Assembly: GCF_003075375.1 (NCBI RefSeq)
Contig: NZ_QDFT01000007.1
Span: 47,907 to 111,906, forward strand
Length of the DNA: 64,000 nucleotides
DNA from: Microbacterium testaceum
GTDB lineage: Bacteria; Actinomycetota; Actinomycetes; Actinomycetales; Microbacteriaceae
Reading direction: 5' to 3'
The notes under the pieces are model-generated. The model searched no databases. It was not told the DNA's origin and worked only from the letters and a program-made list of their open reading frames with translations. This document shows positions 11,131 through 20,348 of the stretch, one piece after another. The position numbers and the translations under genes were made by a program. Each line of letters opens with the position of its first letter. Position 1 is the stretch's first letter.

Positions 11131-12359
11131 GCACCGGTACCGCAGCAGCACCCAGTGTCTGGAAACAGCCCGCCCAAGTGTGGGCCGTCGCGTTCGCGTG
11201 CGTCGTGGCGTTCATGGGAATCGGTCTGGTCGACCCGATCCTGCCCGCGATCGCCGAGTCGCTGAAGGCGTCGCCGGTCGAGACCGAGCTGCTGTTCACC
11301 AGCTACCTCGTGGTGACGGGACTGGCGATGCTGGTCACGAGCTGGATCTCGAGCCGCATCGGCGCCAAGGCCACCCTGCTGGTGGGCCTGGGACTCATCG
11401 TGGTCTTCTCGTTCCTCTGCGCGATCAGCGAGAGCGTGGATGCCGTGATCGGCTTCCGTGCCGGCTGGGGCCTGGGCAACGCCCTGTTCATCTCGACCGC
11501 GCTCGCCACGATCGTCGGCGCCGCCTCGGGCGGCAGCTCGGCCGCGATCATCCTGTACGAGGCCGCCCTGGGCCTGGGCATCGCCGTGGGCCCGCTGCTC
11601 GGCGGCGTTCTGGGCGAGGTCAGCTGGCGCGGTCCGTTCTTCGGCGTCGTCGTGCTGATGGCGATCGCGTTCGTCGCGGTGATGGTGCTGCTGCGCGGTC
11701 CCGCCCCGGCGCGTACCCCGCTGCCCTTCAGCGCCCCCTTCCGTGCGCTGGGGCGTCCGGCGCTGGCGATCCTGGCCGCGACCGCGCTGTTCTACAACAT
11801 CGGCTTCTTCACGCTGCTGGCGTTCTCGCCGTTCCCCCTGGGCTTCGGCGCGATGGGGATCGGTCTCACCTTCTTCGGCTGGGGCGTGGGACTCGCGATC
11901 ACGAGCGTGTGGGTCGCCCCGCTGCTGCTGCGCCGCATGCGCCTGACCTCGGTGCTGCTGATCGCGCTGCCGCTGCTCGCGGTCGATCTGCTGGTCGCGG
12001 CGTTCATCGTGTCGTCGGCTGCGGCTCTCGTCGTCTGCATCATCGTCGGCGGTCTCGTGCTCGGCGTGGTGAACACCGCGCTGACCGAGGCCGTGATGGA
12101 GGCCACCGACCTGCCGCGTTCGGTCGCGTCGTCGGCGTACTCCGCGGTGCGCTTCCTCGGAGGAGCCGTCGCTCCCCCGCTCGCCGCGCTCCTCTGGCAC
12201 GCGTTCAACGCGGGAGTGCCTTACGTGATGGCCGCCGTGTCGGTCGCTCTGTCGGCGCTGTGCATCCTGTTCGGTCGGCGACTGCTCGCCCACGTCGACG
12301 GGGCGCACCCGGATGCCGCGGACGAGGGCGCCGCCGTCCTGGTGGGCGACGCCGCGTAA
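11127..12359 (+). CDS. MFS efflux transporter
   Basis: Major facilitator with about 12 membrane spans in 410 residues. It starts at GTG inside the stop of the MarR gene. The first span is VWAVAFACVVAFMGIGLVDP; the MFS loop 2-3 signature is WISSRIGAKATLLVGLG, and motif C-like GIAVGPLLGGVLG follows, typical of drug:H+ antiporters. Coupling to MarR suggests export of a toxic compound, probably with induction by the substrate. Substrate unknown. Confidence 0.9.
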   Translation: MSTGTAAAPSVWKQPAQVWAVAFACVVAFMGIGLVDPILPAIAESLKASPVETELLFTSYLVVTGLAMLVTSWISSRIGAKATLLVGLGLIVVFSFLCAISESVDAVIGFRAGWGLGNALFISTALATIVGAASGGSSAAIILYEAALGLGIAVGPLLGGVLGEVSWRGPFFGVVVLMAIAFVAVMVLLRGPAPARTPLPFSAPFRALGRPALAILAATALFYNIGFFTLLAFSPFPLGFGAMGIGLTFFGWGVGLAITSVWVAPLLLRRMRLTSVLLIALPLLAVDLLVAAFIVSSAAALVVCIIVGGLVLGVVNTALTEAVMEATDLPRSVASSAYSAVRFLGGAVAPPLAALLWHAFNAGVPYVMAAVSVALSALCILFGRRLLAHVDGAHPDAADEGAAVLVGDAA

Positions 12360-12373
12360 GACTCCCGGAGCGG

Positions 12374-13369
12374 CTACCCCGCCGCGTGCACCACGGCTCT
12401 CGCGCCGGGTGCCGACATGACGATCGAGTAATGGTCGACGTGCGGCACCCGGCGCGTCGTCGTCAACGCGGGGTGAGCGGTGCGGAGGGCCGCGAGGTCG
12501 GGATACAGCGGCGGTGTCTCACCGCGCAGCCCCCGCTCGGCGACGAGCAGGGCGGTGGGCCGCGGCATCCGCTCTCTGGCCCGCGCGATCGCCGCTCCGG
12601 TGTTCTGGTCGATCGAATCGGCCTCGACGGTCGCGAAGGTCGTCGCCGGGCGCAGCTGTCCGGGCGTTCCCCGCAGGTCGTAGGCGAAGTAAGCGTCCAG
12701 CAGAGGGTCCTCTCTGCCCGTGAACGCCGGGTGCGCCCGCCAGAAGTCCCGGTAGGCGCGGGCGGTGGCGAACCGCATGTCGAGGCGGGCGGCGGTGGGC
12801 CCGAGCACGTGACGCACCGCGTCGCGGGGGTGCATCCCCGCGGGGAGGTCGAGCGGAAGACCCCCGTCGACGAGGACCACGCGATCGATCCGGTTCGGAT
12901 GCCGATCGGCGAGCACGAGCGAGACGAACGCGCCCATCGAGTGCCCCACGACGACGGCCCGGTCGATGGCCTTCGCGTCGAGAACGGCGACGAGGTCATC
13001 GGCGTGGCGCGCGAGGGGGGATGCGCCCCCCGCCGTCGGAAGCGGCATGGCGGTGCTGCGTCCGCGTCCGCGCAGATCGGGCGCGATCAGCCGCGCCGTC
13101 GTCTCGCGCGCGAGCCACGCCCACGCGAGGTGCGACGCCGTGACCCCGTGCACGAGCAGCCACGGGATGCCGTCGGCATCCGGATGCCACTCCCCCACCC
13201 GCAGGGTCCCGCCCGGGACGGGGACGTCGGTGCGGGCGGGTGGGGGCTCTCGGTTTGCGGGACCGATCGCGCCGGACGTGCTTGGCTCTTCGATGCCGCC
13301 GCCCGCGTCGTGGTCTTCGGCGCCGTCGGCTCCCTCGTTGTTCGGGGCGTCATCACCTCGCTCGTGCAT
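12374..13369 (-). CDS. alpha/beta-fold hydrolase
   Basis: 331-residue hydrolase. The first 40 residues are acidic and low complexity; the fold begins near RVGEWHPDADGIPWLLVHG. Oxyanion VHGVTASH, nucleophile elbow VVGHSMGAF (Ser) and a C-terminal histidine in PHVDHYSIVM make up a complete active site, with DLRGRGRS after strand 4. The substrate is unknown; similar proteins are annotated as esterases or epoxide-hydrolase-like. It converges on the MFS gene with only 14 bp between stops. CAGCAT six bases before the ATG may be a leaderless promoter. Confidence 0.87.
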   Translation of the reverse strand: MHERGDDAPNNEGADGAEDHDAGGGIEEPSTSGAIGPANREPPPARTDVPVPGGTLRVGEWHPDADGIPWLLVHGVTASHLAWAWLARETTARLIAPDLRGRGRSTAMPLPTAGGASPLARHADDLVAVLDAKAIDRAVVVGHSMGAFVSLVLADRHPNRIDRVVLVDGGLPLDLPAGMHPRDAVRHVLGPTAARLDMRFATARAYRDFWRAHPAFTGREDPLLDAYFAYDLRGTPGQLRPATTFATVEADSIDQNTGAAIARARERMPRPTALLVAERGLRGETPPLYPDLAALRTAHPALTTTRRVPHVDHYSIVMSAPGARAVVHAAG

Positions 13370-13533
13370 GGGGGAATGCTGGCACGATCACGCGCGCCAC
13401 GCACCGGTCCTTCGGAGCCTGGCGGTACGGTCTCGACGACGGCGCCCGCTCCCGCGAGAGATCATCGAAGCCCCCGTTTTCTGCCTGATCGGGATTTCTC
13501 TTCGATGTCGGAGGTCCTCGATACCGTCTCCGC

Positions 13534-15354
13534 ATGACGGACTCCCGCGCGACTCTCGACCGGCCGCTGCCGGCTCGTCAGTCGCGCGCGTTCCCCTCAG
13601 ACGCGGGGTTCGATCGCTACCCGGATGCCGTGTTCCCCCACGACCGCCGGTTCGATCTGCCGCCCCTCAGCGAGGACGAGCTGCTGCTCGACGCCGACAC
13701 CGCATGGGCGCGACAGGGCGTGGACGAGTGGGCGCCGTGGCCTGAGCTCGACGAGGAATGGCCGGTGAGCCACGACCTGGGTGGGATGTTCGCTGCCGGG
13801 TCCGAGCGTGGCGGGTCCGGACGTGACCAGTCTGGGCGTGCCGGGACCGAGCCTGCCGGGGCCGAGCGTGCCGCACCGGGCCTCGTCGCACCCGAAGCCC
13901 ATCCAAGCGACAGCGCACAACCCGAAGCCCTCGCAGCCAACTCCCCCGATGCGCATCTGGCGGCACTCGAGGCCGTCGCCGTCCAGCGTCGCCGCGCGAC
14001 CGCCGAGGAGTACCGACTGATCGCGCTCATCCTCGACGGCGCGGTCACCCACCCCGAGCCGTGGGTGGGCCCCGACCCGACGCTCGACCTCGCGTGGGAC
14101 GACGCGCGGGGGCGTTCGGTCGCGGCGGTGAGGCGTGATCGCCTCGACATGGCCGAGCGCGCCGCGGTGGCCGAGGTCGCGGTGCGTCTTCGTCTGTCCG
14201 AGCAGACGGTGCGGGTCCGCGCGAGCCAGGCCCGTACGCTGCAGGAGCGCACTCCCGTGTCGTGGCAGACGTTCGTCGACGGGCGCACGTCCGAGCGGCA
14301 CGCGGTCGAGACCGCTCGCCTCGCCTCGTCGCTCCCCCACGACGACCCCGACTCGTGGACGGCGTTCGACGCCGGTGCCGCCGATCGCGCGCATCGCCTG
14401 ACACCCGCCCGTTTCGCGGTGGCGGCACGCGCCCTGCGGGAACGGGTGCACGCGGAATCGATCGAGGAGCGCCATCGCCGTGCGGCGCGCGACCGCGGGG
14501 TATGGATGACGGCCGAGCTCGACGGAATGGCCACGCTGAGCGCCCTCATGCCCGCCGATCGCGCGTACGCGGCCATGTCGACCCTGGATCGGGCCGCTCG
14601 TCACCTCGCCACGGCGCCCGGCGAGGATCGCACGCTCGCGCAGCTCCGCGCAGACGTCATGGCCGGCCTTCTCGTCACCCCCGCCGGGGCCCCCGCATCT
14701 CGCCCACCCACGACGCCCGACTCGCCCACTGCATCCGACCCGCCCACTGCATCCGACCCGCCCACTGCGTCCGACCAACCCACTGCGCCCCACCCGCTCA
14801 CTGCGTCCGGCCCGCCCGTCGCGCCCGGCTCACCCGTCAGTTCACAGCCAGCCGCGACGCCGACGTCCCGCGCCCGCCCCGGCCCCGCCTCCATCGTCGT
14901 CACCGTCCCCGCCCTGACGCTCCTTGGCGCCGGCGACGAGCCCGCCCTGCTCGACGGCTACGGCCCCATCGACCTCGACACCACTCGACGGCTGGCCGGC
15001 GAGTCCGCCACCTGGACCCGGCTGCTGACGCACCCGCTCACCGGCGCCCCGCTCGCCCTCGACCGCACGTCCTACCGCGTCACGGCCGCTCTGCGTCGAT
15101 GGCTGGGGGTCACCTCTGCGACGTGCATCTTCCCGGGCTGCGGCCGCGCGGCCCGAGCGTGCGACATCGATCACCTGACCGCGTGGTCCGACGGGGGCAC
15201 GACCGATGCCGACAATCTGGAACCCGAGTGCCGCCCTCACCACCGCCTGCGTCACGAAACGAAGTGGACCCCGGTTCGCGATCCCGACAGCGGCGATGTG
15301 CGCTGGCGATCCCCCCTCGGTCACGAGACAGGGGTCGATCCGCCGCCGTTCTGA
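13534..15354 (+). CDS. DUF222 / HNH endonuclease (13E12-type) protein
   Basis: Actinobacterial DUF222 protein with a C-terminal HNH nuclease, 606 residues. DUF222 helices cover about 145-390 (VAVQRRRATAEEYRLIALI onward); the HNH unit is near 525-575, with the zinc-type CIFPGCGRAARACDIDHL, N in DADNLEPEC and H in RPHHRLRH. Two low-complexity inserts interrupt it: a 15-bp-periodic Gly/Ala/Glu/Arg segment near residues 88-118, and an 18-bp tandem repeat encoding D-P-P-T-A-S near 396-431. Such genes are multicopy in many actinomycetes, with no settled function. TACCGT six bases before the ATG suggests a leaderless mRNA. Confidence 0.9.
   Translation: MTDSRATLDRPLPARQSRAFPSDAGFDRYPDAVFPHDRRFDLPPLSEDELLLDADTAWARQGVDEWAPWPELDEEWPVSHDLGGMFAAGSERGGSGRDQSGRAGTEPAGAERAAPGLVAPEAHPSDSAQPEALAANSPDAHLAALEAVAVQRRRATAEEYRLIALILDGAVTHPEPWVGPDPTLDLAWDDARGRSVAAVRRDRLDMAERAAVAEVAVRLRLSEQTVRVRASQARTLQERTPVSWQTFVDGRTSERHAVETARLASSLPHDDPDSWTAFDAGAADRAHRLTPARFAVAARALRERVHAESIEERHRRAARDRGVWMTAELDGMATLSALMPADRAYAAMSTLDRAARHLATAPGEDRTLAQLRADVMAGLLVTPAGAPASRPPTTPDSPTASDPPTASDPPTASDQPTAPHPLTASGPPVAPGSPVSSQPAATPTSRARPGPASIVVTVPALTLLGAGDEPALLDGYGPIDLDTTRRLAGESATWTRLLTHPLTGAPLALDRTSYRVTAALRRWLGVTSATCIFPGCGRAARACDIDHLTAWSDGGTTDADNLEPECRPHHRLRHETKWTPVRDPDSGDVRWRSPLGHETGVDPPPF
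14719..14826 (+). repeat. six 18-bp tandem repeats inside the DUF222/HNH gene
   Basis: Six consecutive 18-base units with consensus GACCCGCCCACTGCATCC. The first three are nearly identical and the last two are degenerate. In frame they encode the hexapeptide D-P-P-T-A-S. The unit keeps the reading frame, so copy-number change would only lengthen or shorten a linker between the DUF222 and HNH domains. Confidence 0.85.
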
Positions 15355-15417
15355 TCGTTCAGCCGGACTCCCCGGCAGTATTCACCGCCGCCTCGGGCCC
15401 TCGACGACAGCAGCCTG

Positions 15418-15951
15418 TCACTCCCCGTTCCCGCCGACGTCCGCCACCCGCTCGATCAGCACCTCCCACAGCTGCTCGAACCGCGCGTTCCACGGCGTCG
15501 CGAAGACACCGGCATGCCACCGGCGTTCCACCTCGTCGAGGGTCACCCATTCGGCATCCTGGACCTCCTCGGGGTCCGGCGTCGGGGTCGGCTCCCCGTC
15601 GATGGGTGCCACCCACAGGTCGAACAGCGCGCGCTCCTCGATCACCCGTCCCACCAGCACGAGATCATCGGGCGCGACGCGCAGACCCGTCTCTTCGGCG
15701 AGTTCGCGAAGGGCGCCCGCGCGGCTCGACTCCCCGCGCAACGCACTGCCCGCCGGGAACTCCCACGCGAGCGGATAGTCCTTCGACGCCGCGCGCAGGC
15801 TCATGAGCACACGTCCGCTCGTCCCCACCAGACAGACGGATGCCACGATGTGGAACGAGCCCGCCGGGACCGGCCCGTCCCCCCGCCGGTGCAGAGCGCC
15901 GGTCGGTGTCCCCTGGACGTCCGTGACATCCCACATCTCATCGTCGGCCAT
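15418..15951 (-). CDS. NUDIX hydrolase
   Basis: 177-residue NUDIX enzyme. A complete Nudix box is present: G(x5)E(x7)RELAEETGL, beginning at GSALRGESSRAGALRE. The start at 15951 (MADDEMWDVTD) is chosen over upstream in-frame codons because GGGGGAGG precedes it. The opening TPTGALHRRGDGPVPAGSFH resembles the isopentenyl-diphosphate isomerase/NUDIX group that acts on nucleoside or isoprenoid diphosphates. It is convergent to the HNH gene with 63 bp between stops. Substrate unknown. Confidence 0.9.
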   Translation of the reverse strand: MADDEMWDVTDVQGTPTGALHRRGDGPVPAGSFHIVASVCLVGTSGRVLMSLRAASKDYPLAWEFPAGSALRGESSRAGALRELAEETGLRVAPDDLVLVGRVIEERALFDLWVAPIDGEPTPTPDPEEVQDAEWVTLDEVERRWHAGVFATPWNARFEQLWEVLIERVADVGGNGE

Positions 15952-16539
<588 letters not shown>

Positions 16540-16565
16540 AAAAGGCCCGGTTTCCCGGGCCTTTT
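16540..16565 (-). terminator. terminator of tRNA-Lys
   Basis: AAAAGGCCCGG and CCGGGCCTTTT flank a tiny loop, with a U-run on the minus strand just beyond the 3' end of the tRNA. Confidence 0.85.
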
Positions 16566-16570
16566 CTCTG

Positions 16571-16646
16571 TGGTGCACCCCCTGGGACTCGAACCCAGAA
16601 CCCACTGATTAAGAGTCAGTTGCTCTGCCGATTGAGCTAGAGGTGC
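16571..16646 (-). tRNA. tRNA-Lys (anticodon CTT)
   Basis: 76 bases including an encoded CCA. Acceptor GCACCTC pairs with GGGGTGC. The anticodon loop ACTCTTAAT carries CTT within stem CTGA/TCAG. T-loop GTTCGAGTC is canonical. It is followed by a hairpin terminator. Confidence 0.96.
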
Positions 16647-16687
16647 GTTCCGTTCGGCGTGAAAATCGCTTTCCGCGCCGAGGGAAT

Positions 16688-16717
16688 ACGTTACCAGGCG
16701 TGACGCGACCACGCCAA
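16688..16717 (-). promoter_or_regulatory. candidate promoter of tRNA-Lys
   Basis: On the minus strand TTGGCG (16712-16717) and TAACGT (16688-16693) are separated by 18 bases and lie about 42 bases ahead of the mature tRNA. Confidence 0.45.
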
Positions 16718-16749
16718 ATCGAGGCGAGGGCGACGGTTATCCTGGACGC

Positions 16750-17574
16750 GTGTCCCGCATCGAAGAGCCCGCCGCGACGCCCGCGGACCTGACCGACGAT
16801 CTCGCACTCGCCCTGCGATTGGCCGACGCGGCCGACGCCGTGGCCATGGAGCGCTTCGACGCGGCCGACCTGCGCATCGACACCAAACCGGACCGCACGC
16901 ACGTCACCGAGGCGGATCTCGCGACCGAGCGCGCGATCCGACAGATCCTGGATGCCGAGCGCCCCGCCGATTCCATCCTGGGCGAGGAGTACGGCACGTC
17001 CGGCGACACGGCGCGCCGCTGGGTCATCGACCCGATCGACGGGACCCACAACTACATGCGCGGCATCCCGGTGTGGGCGACGCTCATCGCCCTCACCGTG
17101 GACGGCGTCCCGCAGGTCGGCGTCGTCAGCCAGCCGGCCATCGGCCGTCGCTGGTGGGCCGCCGTCGGCCATGGCGCGTGGACCACCACCGCGTCCGGCG
17201 ACACCCGACGCATCCACGTGTCGCGGATCGACGAGGTCGCGGCATCCAGCATCAGCTTCCAGAGCATCGAGCAGTGGGACGACGTCGACCTCGTCCCCAC
17301 GCTCGAGAAGCTCTCGCGCGCCGTCTGGCGCGACCGCGCCTACGGCGACGCGCTCCCCTACATGTGGCTCGCCGAGGGACGCCTCGAACTCGTCGCCGAA
17401 TTCGGCGTCAAAGAGTACGACATCGCCGCGATCGCCCCCATCGTCCGAGAGGCCGGGGGCCGATTCACCGCGTTCGACGGCTCCGACCGCCTCGACGCCG
17501 AGTCGTCGCTCGCCACGAACGGCACCCTCCACGACGCCTTCTTCCGTCTCCTGCACGAAGAGGACTCCCGATGA
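16750..17574 (+). CDS. hisN: histidinol-phosphatase / inositol monophosphatase family
   Basis: Mg-dependent IMPase-fold phosphatase, 274 residues. It is closest in appearance to actinobacterial HisN, which performs the histidinol-phosphate step of histidine synthesis. Metal-binding motifs are GEEYG (about 77-81), DPIDGT (about 94-99) and EYDIAAIAPIVREAGG near the C-terminus. It starts at GTG, and TATCCT (16738-16743) ends exactly six bases before it, predicting a leaderless mRNA. The downstream lipoprotein overlaps it by four bases. Inositol monophosphatase activity cannot be excluded. Confidence 0.88.
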   Translation: MSRIEEPAATPADLTDDLALALRLADAADAVAMERFDAADLRIDTKPDRTHVTEADLATERAIRQILDAERPADSILGEEYGTSGDTARRWVIDPIDGTHNYMRGIPVWATLIALTVDGVPQVGVVSQPAIGRRWWAAVGHGAWTTTASGDTRRIHVSRIDEVAASSISFQSIEQWDDVDLVPTLEKLSRAVWRDRAYGDALPYMWLAEGRLELVAEFGVKEYDIAAIAPIVREAGGRFTAFDGSDRLDAESSLATNGTLHDAFFRLLHEEDSR

Positions 17575-18197
17575 CGGTGACCCGCGGATGCCACGCCCCC
17601 GCCCTCCTCACCGGACGTCGCCGTACCGCGAAGCGCGCCCCGCTGGCCGCTGCCCTCGTCACGGCGGCCGCCGTCGCCCTGGCCGGGTGCGCGGCATCCG
17701 CCACCCCCGACGCCGCGCCCAGCGTCGCCCCCACCGCCGAGGGCCCGACCATCGCGGCCCCCGACACCACCGCGACGCCGAAGTCCGGGACTGAAGCCCT
17801 CGAGCCGACCTGCGAGAACATCATTCCGCAGGCCACGGCCGACGACTTCACGAGTCTGGGCTGGACGTTCCAGTCCGAACCGTTCCGCATCGGCGCGAAC
17901 GCGCTGGATGACGGCATCCAGTGCAAGTGGGGCGACACGAAGATCGCCTCCGACCGCGTGCAGATCTTCGGATGGGCGCCGATCGACGCCGCCGACGCCG
18001 CCCAGGCGCAGAAGGACCTCGTCGCCGCGGGATGGAAGGTCGAGAAGGCCGACGAGGGCACCTACGTCACCGAGAACCCCGAGTGGCTCGGCGGACGCGG
18101 GGTCGACGGGTACGGCCTGACGTACCTGTTCGGCGACGGCTGGGTCAAGCTCGCCGACACGAAGCAGAGTCTCGTCCTGGTCGAGGGGCCGCAGTAG
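17571..18197 (+). CDS. secreted lipoprotein of unknown function
   Basis: 208 residues. A basic N-terminus (TGRRRTAKRAP) precedes a hydrophobic stretch and lipobox VALAGC at about residues 36-41, so the mature protein is lipid-anchored outside the membrane. A Thr/Ala/Pro linker follows, then a compact domain starting CENIIPQATADDF with a second cysteine in GIQCKWGD, possibly a disulfide. It overlaps hisN by ATGA, so it is co-expressed; no functional link is obvious. The fold is not recognised. Confidence 0.8.
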   Translation: MTVTRGCHAPALLTGRRRTAKRAPLAAALVTAAAVALAGCAASATPDAAPSVAPTAEGPTIAAPDTTATPKSGTEALEPTCENIIPQATADDFTSLGWTFQSEPFRIGANALDDGIQCKWGDTKIASDRVQIFGWAPIDAADAAQAQKDLVAAGWKVEKADEGTYVTENPEWLGGRGVDGYGLTYLFGDGWVKLADTKQSLVLVEGPQ

Positions 18198-18213
18198 GGT
18201 TCCCGCGCCCCGC

Positions 18214-18468
18214 TCACCGGTACGGATTCACCGCGCCCGGGTCCCGCCCGGCCGCGAACCCCTCGTCCCACGCGTCGCCCCGCGCCTCGAGACCCCGCCA
18301 CAGCTCGTCGGCCCGCAGCACCCGGTGCGCCAGGGCGACCCAGTCGCTCCACCCGCCCTCGATCGCGTCCTCGCCGTCGCGTCCCGCGACCCGCCACCGC
18401 GCCGCGTCCGGCACGGGGTCGAGGTGGAACGGACCGATGTCGATGCGAGCGCTGCGAGGGTCGGGCAT
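18214..18468 (-). CDS. 84-residue hypothetical protein
   Basis: Small soluble protein without recognised domain (MPDPRSARIDIGPFHLDPVP...DEGFAAGRDPGAVNPYR), rich in Trp and acidic residues. Its reality is supported by a textbook leaderless promoter: TAGCGT (minus strand, 18475-18480) ends six bases before the ATG. It converges on the lipoprotein gene and diverges from YaeQ with 50 bp between starts. Function unknown. Confidence 0.6.
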   Translation of the reverse strand: MPDPRSARIDIGPFHLDPVPDAARWRVAGRDGEDAIEGGWSDWVALAHRVLRADELWRGLEARGDAWDEGFAAGRDPGAVNPYR

Positions 18469-18518
18469 CCCCCGACGCTAGCGGGGCGCGCCCCCGGGAG
18501 CGCGTAGGCTCGACCCTC

Positions 18519-19058
18519 GTGGCTATCGGCGCGACCATTCATACATTCACGGTTCAGCTCTCGGACGTCGATCGCGGCGTCTACGACGAACTGAACCTCC
18601 GGGTCGCCCGGCATCCGTCCGAGACAGCGCCGTACATGCTCACGCGCGTGCTGGCGTACTGCCTCGAGTACGAAGAGGGCATCGCCTTCAGCGAGGGCGT
18701 GGCCGCGACGGACGAACCCGCCGTGATGGTCAAGGACATGACCGGGGCTCTCGTCGCCTGGGTCGAGGTGGGGGCTCCGGATGCCGCCCGCCTCCACACG
18801 GGCAGCATGAAGGCCGAGCGGGTCGCCGTCTACACGCACCGCGACCCCGACAAGGTCGCCGCCGCGTGGGCCGGCAAGCGCATCCACCGCGCCGACGAGG
18901 TGCGGCTGCACAGCTTCGAGCCCGGGTTCGTCGAACGCCTCTCGGAGGCGATCGAGCGACGCAACACCGCGACCCTCACCCGCACCGAGGGACGCGTGTA
19001 CCTCGAACTGAACGGCGCCTCGGGCGACAGCGAGATCTTCAGCCGCAGCGCGGACTGA
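18519..19058 (+). CDS. YaeQ family protein
   Basis: 179 residues matching YaeQ, a PD-(D/E)XK nuclease-like fold of uncertain function. Typical segments are FTVQLSDVDRGVYDELNLRVARHPSE, LAYCLEYEEGIAFSEG, VEVGAPDAARLHTGSM and VAVYTHRD. It begins with GTG; TAGGCT (18505-18510) ends eight bases before it. The gene stands alone and ends before a strong terminator shared with the convergent tmRNA. Confidence 0.88.
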   Translation: MAIGATIHTFTVQLSDVDRGVYDELNLRVARHPSETAPYMLTRVLAYCLEYEEGIAFSEGVAATDEPAVMVKDMTGALVAWVEVGAPDAARLHTGSMKAERVAVYTHRDPDKVAAAWAGKRIHRADEVRLHSFEPGFVERLSEAIERRNTATLTRTEGRVYLELNGASGDSEIFSRSAD

Positions 19059-19119
19059 CGCGTGACGGCGGCGGTAATACGCCGTCGAACTCCCCGGGTA
19101 TACCCGCCCGCACGCATGA

Positions 19120-19165
19120 AGAAAGCCCCTGTCCCCGCCGAAACGGGCGGGAGCAGGGGCTTTCT
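19120..19165. terminator. terminator between yaeQ and tmRNA
   Basis: GAAAGCCCCT and AGGGGCTTTC close a long stem with an inner CCCGCC/GGCGGG pairing. It serves tmRNA on the minus strand and probably YaeQ on the plus strand. Confidence 0.85.
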
Positions 19166-19182
19166 CACGTGACGACGACTCG

Positions 19183-19549
19183 TGGAGCTGGGGGGAATCG
19201 AACCCCCGTCCAACGCTGGGTCTCCGCGTTTTCTCCGGGCGCAGTCTGTGCAGACGTTCTGCTCGGCCCCGACCTTTGTCACAGACACCTAAGTCGACAG
19301 GCCCAGCCTGGGAAAAGTCCCGCGTGACGTCCAGACGCCATCACGCAGCAAGACCCCTAAATGACGCCAGGATCCGTGGCGGGGTCACACACGGTCTGAC
19401 GGACTATCGGGCTCGCTTACGCAGCGAGGGCGAAGTCAGTGCGCTTAGCATTGGCACTTATTGTTTTGCAGGGAGCGTTTACGAGATAACCCCACATCCT
19501 CGGCCCGCTTCTCGCAGGTTCGCAGGCGCTGTCGAAACCGATCAGCCCC
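19183..19549 (-). ncRNA. ssrA: transfer-messenger RNA
   Basis: About 367 bases. The 5' end GGGGCTGATCGGTTTCGACA pairs through GGGGCTG with CAGCTCC at the 3' end, and a T-arm GGTTCGATTCC gives the tRNA-like domain. The tag frame reads GCC AAT GCT AAG ... GCT GCG TAA, giving ANAKRTDFALAA after the charged alanine, with the usual ALAA degradation signal. CCA is not encoded. It rescues stalled ribosomes together with SmpB, encoded 1.3 kb away. Confidence 0.95.
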
Positions 19550-19685
19550 GGGAACTCCGTGAAGGAGCGGTCGTCGTCACGCTGTTGAATTACCAACCCG
19601 GATGCCGAAGCACCCGAGCATCACAGCCTACAACGAATCGCGCGGCGCCGTATTCCCCGCGGCGGTCTCGTCGTAGGCTCACGCC

Positions 19686-20342
19686 ATGAGCGACGTCGTC
19701 ATCACCGTCCGGGGCGAGAGCCACGCCCGCGTCCGCGCCGAAGAGGCGGCGGTGCGCGTCACCGTGTCCACCGACGGCCCCTCGCGCGGACCGGTCGTCG
19801 AACGCGCCCAGGAGCGCGCCTCGAGCATCCAGGACGGACTGGTGGCACACCTGCGCTCCGGCGAGGTGTCGGAATGGTCGAGCGCGCGCGTCTCGGTGTG
19901 GTCGGACCGACCGTGGAACAACGAGGGCGCCCAACTCCCCCTGGTGCACCACGCGAGCGTCGAGGTGTCGGCCACCTTCACCGACGCGGGAGCCCTCTCG
20001 TGGTGGCTCGGCGACGTCGCCGAGTCCGACGACGTCCAGGTGACCGCGGTCGAATGGAGCCTGTCGTCCGACACCCGCGCGCGCGTCGAGCGCGAGGTCG
20101 CCGCCGAGGCGGTGCACGTCGCCGTCGAGCGGGCCGCTGCCTATGCAGACGCGCTGGGACTGGCATCCGTCGCCGCTGTCGAGATCGCGGATGCCGGACT
20201 CCTCGGCGCCCGCGCAGAGTCTCCCGCTCCCCTGGGTGCGCGTCTGATGGCCGCGTCGGCGGGAGGGGGCCCCTCGTTCAGTCTGCAGCCGCCCGAGATC
20301 GACGTGACGTCGGTCGTCGAGGGACGCTTCCGGGCGGAGTGA
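19686..20342 (+). CDS. SIMPL (DUF541) domain protein
   Basis: 218-residue DUF541/SIMPL protein. The opening VVITVRGESHARVRAEEAAVRVTV and the periodic strands afterwards are typical. Unlike many relatives it has no signal peptide, so it looks cytoplasmic. Function is unknown; members occur as periplasmic or signalling-associated proteins. TAGGCT (19674-19679) ends six bases before the ATG, so the mRNA is probably leaderless. It is convergent with smpB, six bases between stops. Confidence 0.85.
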   Translation: MSDVVITVRGESHARVRAEEAAVRVTVSTDGPSRGPVVERAQERASSIQDGLVAHLRSGEVSEWSSARVSVWSDRPWNNEGAQLPLVHHASVEVSATFTDAGALSWWLGDVAESDDVQVTAVEWSLSSDTRARVEREVAAEAVHVAVERAAAYADALGLASVAAVEIADAGLLGARAESPAPLGARLMAASAGGGPSFSLQPPEIDVTSVVEGRFRAE

Positions 20343-20348
20343 CCGGAG

